Below are positions 10,389 through 20,477 of a DNA stretch of 32,458 nucleotides, in pieces; the stretch's first letter is position 1; every line of letters starts with the position of its first letter. This stretch comes from Ophiothrix spiculata. Taxonomy: Eukaryota > Echinodermata > Ophiuroidea > Amphilepidida > Ophiotrichidae. The position numbers were made by a program, and so were the translations under genes. Below the pieces are notes generated by a model. It made no database searches. It saw nothing but the letters and a program-made list of their open reading frames with translations, and was not told the origin of the DNA. The stretch lies in the NCBI GenBank assembly GCA_000969725.1, contig JXSR01S033492.1; one strand, 5' to 3'.

Positions 10389-11700
10389 AAGGCTATTAAA
10401 GCAAAATCCCTCAGCAGTGGAAGGAAGCCAACATGATCATTCTTCATAAGAACTCAAAAACTACAGACCAATCAGCCTACTATCAAACATTTATAAACTC
10501 TTCACAAAGATCATCACCAGTAGACTGGAAAGGATCCTTGAGGATAACCAACCAAGGGAGCAGGCAGGGTTTAGAAAGAACTTCTCAACAGTTAGACCAC
10601 ATTCACACCCTCTGCCAACTGAAAGAAAAATGTCAAGAATATAACATACCTCTGTGTTGGCATTTGTCGATTACGAAAAAGCCTTCGACTCTGTCGAGAC
10701 CGATGCAGTTTTGAAGACACTCATCGAACAAGGCATCAACAACATATATGTGGCATTGATCAAAGATATTTATTCTGGATGTACAACCAAAGTCACTCTT
10801 CACAAAGAAAGTAATCCAATACCAATCAAAAAAGGGGTCAGGCAAGGAGATACCATATCACCTAAATTATTCACAGCATGCCTGGAAAGCATCTTCAGAG
10901 AGATCAATTGAGATGATAGGGGTATCAACATCAATGGCACCATGCTCAACCAGTTGCGTTTTGCTGATGACATTGTGATCATTGCGAGTGACCTCAAAGA
11001 AGTTGAAGCTATGATCCAGGATTAAGGATTAACATGGAAAAGACAAAAGTGATGGCAGGACCCTCAGCCACTGCACATACAGTCAGAGTCAACAACATAA
11101 TTCTAGATCAAGTAGATGAATGCATATATACCTTGGACAACGAGTCAGCCTTATAGACAGAAACCTTGATAATGAAATTAGAGGAAGGATAAAGGCAGAA
11201 TGGCAAGCTCAATCATGAAAGGGAATCTTCCAATATGTTTGAAAAAGAAGATCTTTGACCAGTGCATTCTCCTTACTATGACATATGCAGCAGAAAAATG
11301 GACAATGAGTACAAAAATGGAGAAAAAACTCTCAGCAGCACAACATAATATGGAAAGAAGCATGCTTAACATCACCTACAAAAATAAAAAAAAACTAACA
11401 AATGGGTCAGGAAACAAACAAACACTCAGGACATAATTGAAACTGTGAAAAGAAAAAGTGGACATGTGCAGGCCATGTTTCACGAAGGGAGGATAACAGC
11501 TGGAGTGTGACCCTCACAATGTGGACACCAATGGAGGGACAGCGGAACAGAGGCAGACAGAGAAAGCGGTGGAGGGATGAACTCCAACAGAACTGGAGCA
11601 GTACCAATTGGTACAGCAAGACAAAAGACAGACGGTATTGGAGACTACATGATGAGGCCTTCATTCAGCAGTGGATAGATAATGGCTGATGATGATGATG
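10389..11700 (+). mobile_element. 5'-truncated RTE-type LINE insertion
   Basis: A 1.3 kb non-LTR element inserted in copy A only. Target duplication: AACGTTTCATTT at 10377-10388 and AACGTTTCGTTT at 11701-11712, one mismatch. Copy B has the single site at about 26569-26580. The 3' end is a short (GAT)n tail directly before the right duplication, typical of RTE elements, which end in microsatellite rather than poly-A. The start lies inside the reverse transcriptase reading frame, so the endonuclease and upstream parts are absent, as expected from incomplete reverse transcription. Confidence 0.95.
10406..11689 (+). pseudogene. RTE-clade reverse transcriptase pseudogene
   Basis: This encodes the polymerase of an RTE-type LINE, which would prime on nicked chromosomal DNA and copy element RNA in the nucleus. 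Motifs in order across several frames: IPQQWKEANMIILHK (10406-10450), AGFRKNFSTVDHIHTL (about 10565-10612), FVDYEKAFDSV (10663-10695) with the first catalytic Asp, GVRQGDTISPKLF (about 10835-10873), a TGA at 10909-10911 where the family has Trp, then LRFADDIVIIAS with the FADD box at 10960-10971. The C-terminal part follows: FDQCILLTMTYAAEKWT (about 11251-11301), then RGRQRKRWRDELQQNW and the end DEAFIQQWIDNG with a stop at 11689. At least three frameshifts and the TGA make it dead. The C-terminal RGRQ-RWRD and W-EAF-QW pattern is what places it in RTE. Confidence 0.92.
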
Positions 11701-12296
11701 AACGTTTCGTTTCAGTTTTCAGTAAAATCAATGGATATCCCGAGTATGCTAACCAATAGTTTGCGGCACGTCATTTACATAATCGCCTTAACTTAACGGA
11801 TACAACAAGTAAAACATCAAAACAATCTGGAACAAGTGTAGTAGTAGTCCTTCAGATCAAATCTGTTTACAATTAAATCAATACTTACTGGATGCGCTGT
11901 GTGGGTTAAACCTTATCCCACTATCTGGCTTGATATTGGAGTAAATGATTAACATAAAAATAGATAACTGAGTAAGTTTGAGTACAATTATAATTTTACA
12001 CTGTTTCGAGCACGGTTTTAGTTAGAGTAGTTCCCATTTTACTCTACTGTACATTTCCCCTTTGTAAACCTAAACTCGACATCTATGATAATGATATAAT
12101 ATCAATAATGGGCATAAGATTGTAATGACCCTTTTTTACAAATGAGGTATTAAAACGTAAACAAAAACAAAGAAGGTTTTTGTTCATTTACACGAAGGCA
12201 ATGCGTTCTCTTGTATTTAGATGCCCACAAGTTTTCAATGGGCAACACTATACATGTATGTGGGTTGCTCCGGCAACTTGAGAGGAAAGTCGCGAA

Positions 12297-12482
12297 ATGA
12301 GTTTATTACGTATTTCAATTCTTCGTATTCTCACCTTCAAAATGATGTATAATTTGACATTCTTTACCGTTCCCTTTTCCATAAATAGATTAATTTATGT
12401 GACCATGCAAGGCGAAAAGAAAGAATTGTCAAAAGTCGACTTTAAAGTACAAGCACTATGTACCGTTAAGCATTTTAAGTAA
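12297..12482 (+). CDS. Small ORF inside TIR element, doubtful
   Basis: 61 codons, containing FFTVPFSINRLIYVTMQG and ending in a Lys-rich stretch. The paralogous ORF at 27233-27463 keeps the frame and stop codon (MQGKNKELSKVDFNVQALC and on to KQFK-stop), but the N-terminal halves differ. Differences between the copies include replacements (Glu/Asn, Lys/Asn, His/Gln), so I see no clear purifying selection. I recognise no domain. Over such a short, recently duplicated stretch, shared openness is weak evidence. Probably not a gene. Confidence 0.12.
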   Translation: MSLLRISILRILTFKMMYNLTFFTVPFSINRLIYVTMQGEKKELSKVDFKVQALCTVKHFK

Positions 12483-12792
12483 TTATCTGCCAACATCAGG
12501 AACAAGGCCCGAGAGGTTATCAGTGGAAAACAATAACATTCATTATTTCTGGTTGCGCAAATCACTTGAAACTTGGCACACATAATGTTGACACAATATT
12601 GAATTTAAAATTATACCCTAAACATCGTCACAATCTGCAACCATTTTCGAAAATGATGTTATAACTGTCCCAGATCCGCCTTTGTGAACGTTTAGAATTG
12701 TTTGATAAAACCCGTTAATATTAACATTTCTGGGTAAATATATATTACCCAGATTTTACATAAAGTTAGAAGTATTTCTATAATTTTCATAA

Positions 12793-12820
12793 CCCCCCCC
12801 CAAAAAAAAAAAAAAAAAAA
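12793..12820. repeat. C9A19 homopolymer junction
   Basis: Nine C followed directly by nineteen A. It lies in the part of the copy A TIR element that copy B lacks. Confidence 0.9.
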
Positions 12821-13109
12821 TGATATTTTACCCATGTTTTACTTTCAAAATCATAAAGTGCGACTTTCCTCTCATTTTGCCAGAGCACCCCACATATGAA
12901 AAAGGACCCTCACTGGCGGAGGTGGCTTAAATTTACGACCCTAAAATGCGTATAGTATGCATGCTGAAAATCAACTTTCTTGAAACATCTATGATGAGCC
13001 AATTACCATCAGCAGCGGTGAAATGAAAAAATATGTAACGTCCGGGATAACCACGAGTGAACAACATATAATGTGATATAAGAAAACTGGAAAAATGATG
13101 ATCTTTGTA

Positions 13110-13963
13110 TCTGTATCTGTATCTGTATATGTATCATTTAGTCAGTAGAACTCCTCACTGAGGTAATATCACCAACCTAAATAAAACTTCGAGCACAGCT
13201 TGGATGGATGTGAGTTGAATTTGCAAATAAATTTAGTTGGTGTTGGTGACTTGGTTCTTGAAGGCTTCTAAGGTGATTGCGTTGACGGCAGATGAAGGCA
13301 GACGATTCCAGACTGGTATAGTTGATGGGAAAAATGTATCACCGTAACGGTCAAGCTTATAACGGATCTGTCGAAATCTCTTGCTGTTGCCACGGATCTT
13401 TTGGTCTTGGTACACCAGATGGTCAGCTAGGGAGATGTCAACCAGGCTGCGTGTGATCTTGTAGAACATGGTAGCCTTCTTCTGTTTCCTTCGGGTTGAA
13501 AGGGGTCCCCATTCCAGATCAGCAAGGAGTTTGGTCACTGTGCCTTCTTCACGCTCATAATTATTTTTGCAAAATCGGGCAGCTTGGCGTTGAACTCTTT
13601 CAAGTTTGGTGTTATTTGACTGGTTAGATGAGTCCCAGACACAGCTAGCATACTCTAATAAAGGTCTGATGAGAGCTGTATAGGCTGTTGTTTTCACCTT
13701 CTGGTTGCACATCCACAGGTTACGCCGGACCAAACCCAACACTCTCTGAGCTTTTTTCGAAGTCTCGTTGATATGGTCTTTCCAGGTAAGTGTGTTATTG
13801 AAGCAGACACCAAGATATGGGTAAGAATTGACAGGTTCTAGTTGTTGACCGCAGAAGCTGTAGGTGTGTCTTGGGGGGTTCCTTGTGCCAATCGTCATCG
13901 TAACACATTTGCTAGGGTTGAAGGACATAAGCCAAACATCCTGCCATTTTTCAAGAAGATAGA
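13110..13963 (-). mobile_element. 5'-truncated CR1/L2-like LINE insertion
   Basis: A minus-strand LINE present only in copy A. Copy B reads GATGATCATTGTAATATCG without interruption (about 28276-28294). The target duplication is about 10 bp and imperfect: GATCTTTGTA (13100-13109) and GATCACTTGTA (13964-13974). At its 3' end (left side here) is a short tail of GATACA/ATACAG units, seen on the plus strand as TGTATCTGTATCTGTATC. The 3' untranslated part is about 120 bp. The insertion begins inside the RT domain, downstream of the catalytic YADD box. Confidence 0.95.
13233..13963 (-). pseudogene. C-terminal part of LINE ORF2, frame still open
   Basis: The reading frame is open from the truncation point at 13963 to a TGA/TAA-type stop at 13233; the first internal Met is at 13928, but the true protein starts far upstream. 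Visible blocks: DLYLLEKWQDVWLMSFNPSK (RT thumb side, normally just after the FADD box), then YLGVCFNNTLTWKDHI (the LG box), ALIRPLLEYASCVWD, LERVQRQAARF, and near the end FFPSTIPVWNRLPSSAV. This series is standard for Jockey-superfamily LINEs (CR1, L2, Rex1 and relatives). No catalytic aspartates are included, so the 5'-truncated product would be inactive although no frameshift has accumulated across about 240 codons. That intactness points to a fairly young insertion, in contrast to the RTE copy nearby. Confidence 0.93.
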
Positions 13964-14046
13964 GATCACTTGTAATATCGTACTAAAAGTTGCACGTTAG
14001 CTATTACATAGAAAACCAGGAAGGAGCTAACACCAAAAGGCATTAT

Positions 14047-14114
14047 ACATTAATTTCCCCTCTTGATAACACTTATCTCTACATTAATTTCCCCTCTTGA
14101 TAACACTTATCTCT
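14047..14114. repeat. 34-bp exact tandem duplication
   Basis: The 34-bp unit beginning ACATTAATTTCCCCTC and ending CTTATCTCT occurs twice head to tail (14047-14080, 14081-14114) and only once in copy B (from about 28361). The copies are identical, so this is a recent event in copy A. Confidence 0.95.
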
Positions 14115-15050
14115 AAGGAAACCCCCTAGGAAGGTTGATAAGAGCTGACAACGGATATCAACCTAATGGAGTACATGGAATATGAGATGTGTTGGAAGGT
14201 TAATATTCCTTGCGCGGAGAATGAAGTCCAGTTAGTAACAGTCAAAAAAATATAATATCGGATAAAAATGACAGGTATTACGTTAATAATTTTATTTCAA
14301 CTAGGTTTTATGTGCAATTTTGTAAGTTATTTGTAATATATTTATTATTGATACATCTAATCATATTATATTTTATCCTTGTGTATAATTTTTCATGGTA
14401 TGATCTTAATTTGTATTCACTTCGGCTACAGCCTACACTGTAAAATCCGGGAAAATAACAGGAAGACGTCGGCAACAAATTTTCTTGGCATCACGTATTA
14501 TTAACGGTAGATTCCTGTAATTAATTCGATAGCCGGCAAAAACATTTGTATTGCAACCCCCTCGAGGTTTTTTTTTTTCACGTTGAATTAAAATAAAACA
14601 AAAGAAACTGACCAAAAGCCTTTAGGAAATCTATTTTAAATCCTGTAAACTAATTTTGATGAAACACAAATTGGGGTACCACTTAGGCTGGGGTAGGGTA
14701 GACCGCAAAAGTTGGAATGTATAGGGAGGTTGGTTAGGACTCGCGATATTTTAAGTTACCGTTTTCAAAACAATATCTGCATGTTATGAAGCTTAAACTT
14801 ACAAGACATGTGCGATAGGTCTGGATAAGACAATAACTTTTTAAAATTCGAAATATTCGAAATAAGTCCGTATTTTGTCCTTCCAGTTGAATTTAACTTA
14901 TATCGTATTTCTTTTGTTTATTGTTTAAAAACTGACGAATACTACACTTCTTTATGTGGACATTGCAAAGAAAATTACTCTCCTTTTTGAAATATCACCA
15001 AAATAAACATGGTAAAACCTCTTGTGAAATGCGATCTTAGCTGTAAGTAC

Positions 15051-15275
15051 TGTTACGGTGAGCACTCATATGGGTACCTGGTCTAGCACCCTCGTGCTTG
15101 AGGAGAGTTTTCCTTGGAGCGGATGTTTGGGGTCAAGGGTCGTGTTTCGCCATTGCTAGAGATTTTGTGTTATGAAGATAGATTCACCGTGAATAAATAA
15201 TGATTTCCAAGTGAGAAGCTGCATCCTACCATTTGAGTTATTTCCCCATTGTGGTGCGAACACCACATCGCCACA
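15051..15275. mobile_element. Probable solo LTR, 225 bp
   Basis: The segment begins TGTTACGGTGAGCACTC and ends CATCGCCACA, the TG...CA ends expected of an LTR. GTAC lies on both sides (15047-15050, 15276-15279). Copy B has the uninterrupted site GTAAGTACTGATGACAG (about 30511-30527), so this is an insertion with a 4-bp target duplication (5 bp if the terminal A is counted). Inside is AATAAATAATGA, a possible polyadenylation signal. No coding sequence is attached. Recombination between the LTRs of a Ty3-like or similar retrotransposon is the simplest origin; the superfamily is not resolved and strand is unassigned. Confidence 0.8.
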
Positions 15276-15480
15276 GTACTGATAAAAGACAATGCCGATC
15301 AAATCAGACGGCTCTTATCTTAAAGCAGATTTACCTTCCTAAAATCTTTATCCCAGACGTCTGGACTTGTGTTTAAGGACACGGTTGGGAGTTGCAAAGG
15401 ACTATCTTAGCTTGAACATTTTTGATTTAAGCAATAATACATGTTTTTACTACCATCCAGACTATTTTTGTAACGCGTCT

Positions 15481-15503
15481 CCCCCCCCCCAAAAAAAAAA
15501 AAA
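15481..15503. repeat. C10A13 homopolymer junction
   Basis: Ten C followed by thirteen A. The paralogous tract in copy B (30734-30755) is C12A10. Both lie in the same context after ACGCGTCT. Confidence 0.9.
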
Positions 15504-17240
15504 GGGTTGTCGCAACCCTGTACCGTTAAAACAATACACAAAAAAAAAGCAAACACAAAATAACCCTTTTTGTTTCCAAAGGGTAGGTTTTGTCTTCTCT
15601 ATCTAACGATACTAATACCATGTTCATGGCGATACTTGCCTGCCAAATAAATGTGAACTCTTATAAACATTAGAATTTCAATGTTTCTTTTAGCTCCACT
15701 CTAGACACTAAATCTCAACACACAATATGATATAAAAATATAAGAAATCATTTTGTTAGACGAATCCGGTGATTACTCACATTTATTTCTCGATCAGAGG
15801 TTTTGATAGTGTCGTCCACTGCTATGTATGCAAGTATGTACAGCGCTCAGCGGCTTCTTTGTTATGAGCGCTCAAAAATTTCACATTATTATTAATTTTT
15901 TTTCCGCGACATCCAAAGTCGATGACCCGTTAGTCTCTTTCACAGGACATTTTGATTTAGACTACCAGGGAAAAAAACAGTGCACGACACTTGTGATTTT
16001 CAAGAACAATAAATCAATGGAATGAACTAAATATTCTGTTATTGTTTTTCTAAAAGGGAGGCGCCTTATTTAAATTAATAAATTACCATTTAATCTATTT
16101 TTTGCAGACACCAAAGTAAATTTCCAGCATGTTATCAAATTAACATGTTAATAGATGTTGAATTTAGCAAGCTGAATCAACATCTGTAGTTGAAATAAGC
16201 TTACTGATTCTATTATAAACATCGCTTCATTCTCTGATGTTTTTACAATTCAATGGCTTGATTCTATTGTGGCATCTGATTTAATTTGAAACTCGATGTG
16301 GTTGCATAAGATTTGAATAACTCATTTATATACTAATGGGAGAAGAAAAGACACTTTGAATTACTGTTCAATTAAGTGTTCGAATAATGTTTTATTGACT
16401 TTATACAGCTAATGATTTTGCAACTTCTAAAATATGACATCGTCTGTTTTTTTCATTTTATTATCACGATCCATTTTGTTTTCATTACAAACGCTACATT
16501 TACATTAAAACCCACCAAGATATTGTCAACGCGTTCTAGAGATATGACATTTCTTTCCTTTATTATCCTCTATCTAAAATATATATTTTTGACACCCGAC
16601 TCATTCTTCTTGCTCATGTCATAAATATGCGTAAGATAAAAGAGCGTTATTTGACTTACACAAGCAATGTATTCAAAGCAAAGTTGATAGCAATTTCAGG
16701 TCTTTTTCAACCTGGAAAGCACATTATTTATGATGTGTCTAAATTAGTGAGGTTATGTTTAAATAGTTTATCTAATTTTTTCTGCCTTTCATTACTAAGA
16801 GAATTATTGTGTTCTCCTAAAAATCACGATGCTGAACTCAAAGTAAATACTATCTGAAGCTGTTGCTAAATAAAAGAGATATTAGCGGGGTCATAACACA
16901 CAATTACACTAAAAGGCTCATTCATTTTTCTGAAAATCAAATCGTGGCTTTTACTACCATTAAAACACACGTGCCACCAAAATGCAATGGGTTATTCGTG
17001 CCGTTGAATAACAGAAAATGAACTTGCGATTGCTTAAGAGTAATCTCTGCCATGCTGAATCTGTGTTGTTACAAAAATATATATGGAATGTGATTGCAAG
17101 TCTACATTAGATCAAACTAAATGGTATATATTGTCAGATGGGCACGTTAAATAAAAATGGAGACATGTTACATTTTTTAAAATATCATGCATTGATTTGT
17201 TCATAGAGTTTTATGCTTTAAGGCCCCATTGCATGCCAAT

Positions 17241-17895
17241 CTTAATTTAGCTTTCAAGCGCATGCATTTTAGCACGTTGGTCAAGATCAGCTCTCGTCTT
17301 TTTATTTTCAACACAGAGTGAATTTTAACAAACTTTGCCGTGTTCATTAAATTTTCAACAATAACCTGCAATTTATCTTCATGAACATATCCAATCAGCT
17401 TTCTGTATATTATATACATGTATATGCCTTACATAAATAAACCAATAAGGGCATCTAGTCATATTGAATTTCAAAACCAGGATTGGGCGCTTCGCAAAGG
17501 TGAAAAATCCCGAGATTTAAATGCACTTTATCAATGGGGTTTTATTTTAGTGTACATGTATTACCGTGCCATCAAAAGGATACAAATACACGTGTTGGCC
17601 CGGCCCGGGGTGTTAGGTGCAGTCATTGAGACATGTACCATCATTTTGGTTTGTTATAACGTGACGCAAACAACAAAATATAAAAGGGCATCCGTGGGGA
17701 GGATTTTTGAGCTGTTAAATTCCAGTGAAATCATAAAATATTAAATTTCAAGGTCAGGAGTAAAGTGCATTTTGAGTGAGTAAATAAGATCGAGAATTGT
17801 TTTATGTTTAAGGATAAATGCGCTTTATTTTCAATATTTTGATTGTGGCTTCACATTATGACCATGAAAACGTTGTTATAGGTTATATAATTATA
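17241..17895. other. Remainder of duplication unit, no gene recognised
   Basis: This probably continues copy A, but the counterpart in copy B lies beyond the window. A 108-codon ORF (17418-17744) has no recognisable motif or bias and is probably chance. A short GC-rich patch, GGCCCGGCCCGGGG, lies near 17598. Confidence 0.45.
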
Positions 17896-18083
17896 TGTGA
17901 TGACTCACCCCGAAAAGGTTTTGTGACAGAACACTTTTCAAGAAACTGATGAAAATAGGCAGCAAAATAGAAAGACAATATTCAGATTCATTTTTAAGCT
18001 TAGAAAGTGCTATAATAGATGAAATTATAAAATCAAAAATAATATCATCTGCATTGTCCCCTTTTTTGGGGTAAGGCATCACA
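17896..18083. mobile_element. 188-bp TA-flanked TIR element (TGTGATG ends)
   Basis: The ends are TGTGATGACTCACCCCGAAA and the inverse of a right end reading TTTTTTGGGGTAAGGCATCACA. TA occurs at 17894-17895 and 18084-18085, inside a longer ATAT. The interior has no recognisable coding sequence. TIR length is about 25 bp with three or four mismatches. The terminal TGTGA and TA duplication resemble the element at 18865-19123, so the two may be related. Confidence 0.7.
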
Positions 18084-18799
18084 TATGGGTAAAAAGAGTA
18101 CTTTTCAGTCCATAGATTAATATAATCAAAACAATTCTAAGAATTCTGTAATTGTCACTGATAAAACAAAATGATAACAATTACGTCTAGAGTCTTCTAC
18201 TAATAAAAGAAGTTGTCAACTTACATTTATAGTTCAAAGTAATCTCTATTTAATAGAGATTTAATATTGCTGTGTAATTTGAAGCAAAAAATTCACCGAA
18301 TGGTGATTTAATATCATTTTATTTTCTAATAAATATATCCCCCTGCCTATTGCACAAGTAAGACCAAAAGCTAACTTATCTTAAGCTACTAAGTGTAAAT
18401 TTTCCATTTTTCACAATGTTCATGGCCAAAATTAAGCTAAAGTACCGTAATTACTATCAGTTTACAAGAATCTGTTAATAAAGATTTCAGCCAACCCATT
18501 ATAAAATAATAAATAGTAAGAAAAAATAGCAGAAATGAACACCGGTTAAGAGTAGGAATGACAATAACCATGATGCATTTTCCTCATTACTTTTGATTTA
18601 CCGTTTAACAGAGCGTTCAGGTCACGACTTTATAATTTTGGAACATAGCACCAGAGGCTTAGTTTCCCATTGTAGATTAATTTGTAACTATTCATTGATA
18701 GATCTATAGAATTAATATTTTTACCTGCTTTTCGCCAATGAATTAAAGAACAACACCTTGCGCCGGAAGAAATTAGATATTCTATATCATATGCTATTA

Positions 18800-20150
18800 C
18801 CGTTGCAATTATTAAAGACAACTGCCACGAAAGTGGTTATCCAGCCTGTAATCAAATGAACATATGTGACTTGCTTTCACGAATCCCGGACAAAGTCGGG
18901 AAAAATCATTTTGCTGATTTGCCCATATTGAAAATGCTGAAATTACAAAACAAAATTAAAATGATGTTTCACTTATTAACATTGCTCAACCTTTTGCCAC
19001 TGAAAAATCAATATTTCCCTTGAAAAATTCCTTTGTTTTCTATTGATTTGTGGCATATTCATTGGGCTTTAACTCAATAAGTACTCTGGCGACTTTGTCC
19101 GGGTTTGGTTGGAGCAAGTCACATATTAAAAGATGATGAATTTAGCAAGCTGAATCAACATCTGCAATTCCAATAAGCTTATTGACTTTATTATAAGCAT
19201 TGTTTCATTCTTTGATGTTGTTACAATCCAGAGGCATGATTCTATTCAGGCATATCTTTTAATCATAAACTAGTTGAGAAATAAATGAATAATTCATCAA
19301 CGTACTAACATTTTAAGTAATCTCGCAGAGATATTACATTTTTTTACTTTCAAACACAAGCACACAACACAACATAGAAATTCCTAATTCTACGATTGTC
19401 CTTTAATTCAAAATAAATATTCTTTTATTAAAATTATAGTAAGCTTGATAGCATATCAAAATAGAATGACCCGACCTGGAAAAGTACTTTGATCTATGAT
19501 GTATCTTATTTGATTGACTTTTGTCAATTTTTTTATTAGCTGTACATTACTGCAAAAAATTGCTAAGCATTCTCGTAAAATCACAATCATAGCAAATAGA
19601 TTGCTGTAACAAACAGTTGGTGAACAAACAAACTTGAATTTTAAAAGCAGACAGAAATGAAAAATGATTCCGATTGTCTACCTTTGTACAGTTAAAGGTA
19701 GACCAGTAGACCGTAATGAACATTTTTCTGGATAAAGTTTAGTACAGTTAGACTTTCAAAAGCAATAAGATTTTAAGGTGTTCTCGATGCTCTCATCTGA
19801 ATTTTAAATAAATACTATATATGAAACAGCTACTAAAAACAATACATATGTTGATATTTCTTTACACACAATTACGCTAAAAGGCTTCTATGTTCTTTTG
19901 AAGATTAACTCGTTGCTTTTACTTGCACTCAACCATTTAGAATACACTTGCCATCAAAATACCACAGGTTTGTTCGTGCTGTTGAATGACATGAAATGAA
20001 TTTGATAGGAGAAATCACTTAAATGCTGATTCGACGAAATGTGATAGCTGAAGGGCTATGTTAGATTAAGGTAAGTGGTAAATGTTGTCAGATGGAGTAC
20101 GTTAAGTAAATGTGAACATTCATTTCATCTTTTTTGAAATACTGTACATA
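18800..20150 (+). repeat. Diverged third copy (C) of the unit's right part
   Basis: Collinear but diverged similarity to about 16110-17190 in copy A and 31340-32400 in copy B. Landmarks: GAATTTAGCAAGCTGAATCA, ATTCT-TGATGTT-TTACAAT, ACACACAATTAC-CTAAAAGGC, GTTCGTGC-GTTGAAT and GTTGTCAGATGG followed by ACGTTAA. By eye identity is about 65-80% with many gaps, so this duplication is older than A/B. It is interrupted by a TA-flanked element at 18865-19123. The left boundary is vague, and similarity is lost right of about 20150. Confidence 0.8.
18865..19123. mobile_element. 259-bp TA-flanked TIR element in copy C
   Basis: The left end, TGTGACTTGCTTTCACGAAT followed by CCCGGACAAAGTCG, pairs with the inverse of the right end GCGACTTTGTCCGGG-TTGG-GGAGCAAGTCACA over about 40 bp. 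TA flanks both ends (18863-18864, 19124-19125). Copies A and B read across the site (AATTAACATATTATCATTAG in B), so it is a clean insertion into copy C. No ORF; a MITE. Confidence 0.88.
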
Positions 20151-20477
20151 TCTTTTTTAGTTTCAAGGTCTGAAGCTCAAAAAATATATTCACCCATTAT
20201 GATTCCACAGTGCCCTAACAGACAGCGCCACGTTTTATTTAGATCTATCTATCTTTTAATTACAAGTCATATGTTCACCCCACTAAGCAAACTTGGCAGT
20301 TCTTCTTTCGATACAGATGATCTTGTCGATTTTGATACTTTACTAATTCATTTTGGTAAGGAGGATATAATATTCCATGCAGACAAAAGCGAAAATTCTA
20401 CGATCCATCAAAATCATATAAGGTCCTCTAAAAAGAAGAGCTACTTTGAACATAATGAAAATTCATTTTTTTTTTAA
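20112..20477 (+). CDS. Doubtful ORF with signal-peptide-like start
   Basis: A 121-codon ORF. Residues 1-18 (MNIHFIFFEILYISFLVS) are hydrophobic and followed by RSEAQ, which would suit a signal peptide with cleavage near SEA/Q. The rest is hydrophilic, with an acidic patch FDTDDLVDFD and a basic stretch near the end. I recognise no domain. It begins in the last part of copy C, where copies A and B have no equivalent frame. In DNA this AT-rich, hydrophobic starts arise easily by chance, and there is no transcript signal to support it. A second ORF (20446-20742) overlaps its end in another frame and also shows nothing recognisable. Confidence 0.15.
   Translation: MNIHFIFFEILYISFLVSRSEAQKIYSPIMIPQCPNRQRHVLFRSIYLLITSHMFTPLSKLGSSSFDTDDLVDFDTLLIHFGKEDIIFHADKSENSTIHQNHIRSSKKKSYFEHNENSFFF

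Larger units (their letters stand above)
12259..12894. mobile_element. TIR element, GTGCTCTGGC family, copy A
   Basis: The ends are TGTGGGTTGCTCCGGCAACT and the inverse of GCCAGAGCACCCCACA, flanked by TA (12257-12258, 12895-12896). It occupies the same place as the 849-bp element at 27232-28080, so it was inserted before the duplication. The interior includes an ORF (12297-12482, ending KHFK-stop) that stays open in copy B; 12652-12830 is extra sequence relative to copy B and contains C9A19 and the palindrome CTGGGTAAATATATATTACCC. The ORF shows no transposase motif, so the element looks non-autonomous. Confidence 0.85.
8261..17240 (+). repeat. Segmental duplication, copy A
   Basis: From TTATTCTTAGTGCACC at 8261 the sequence is paralogous to that from 24241 and stays collinear until the window ends at 32458, which corresponds to about 17240 here (GCCCCATTGCATGCCAAT against GTCCCATTGCATGCCAAT). 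Left of 8261 similarity to the sequence left of 24241 stops. Outside the listed mobile elements I recognise no gene in the shared sequence: the 90-codon ORF at 8584-8856 is frameshifted in copy B, and other short ORFs are not preserved. Copy A has its own insertions at 9368, 10389, 13110 and 15051, a 34-bp tandem duplication at 14047-14114 and smaller differences near 9873-9962, 12652-12830 and 15823-15900. Confidence 0.95.

Noticed and set aside
10437-10714. ORFs overlapping the RTE element on the minus strand and in other plus frames
   Set aside because: They are antisense or out-of-frame shadows of the reverse transcriptase pseudogene.
15823-15900. Extra ~78 bp in copy A with AGCGCTCA and TGAGCGCT as a mini-element
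   Set aside because: The inverted 8-mers are internal, not terminal, and no target duplication is evident; it could equally be a deletion in copy B.
17418-17744. 108-codon ORF as a possible gene
   Set aside because: No motif, no hydrophobic or compositional pattern, and its paralogue lies outside the window, so it cannot be tested.
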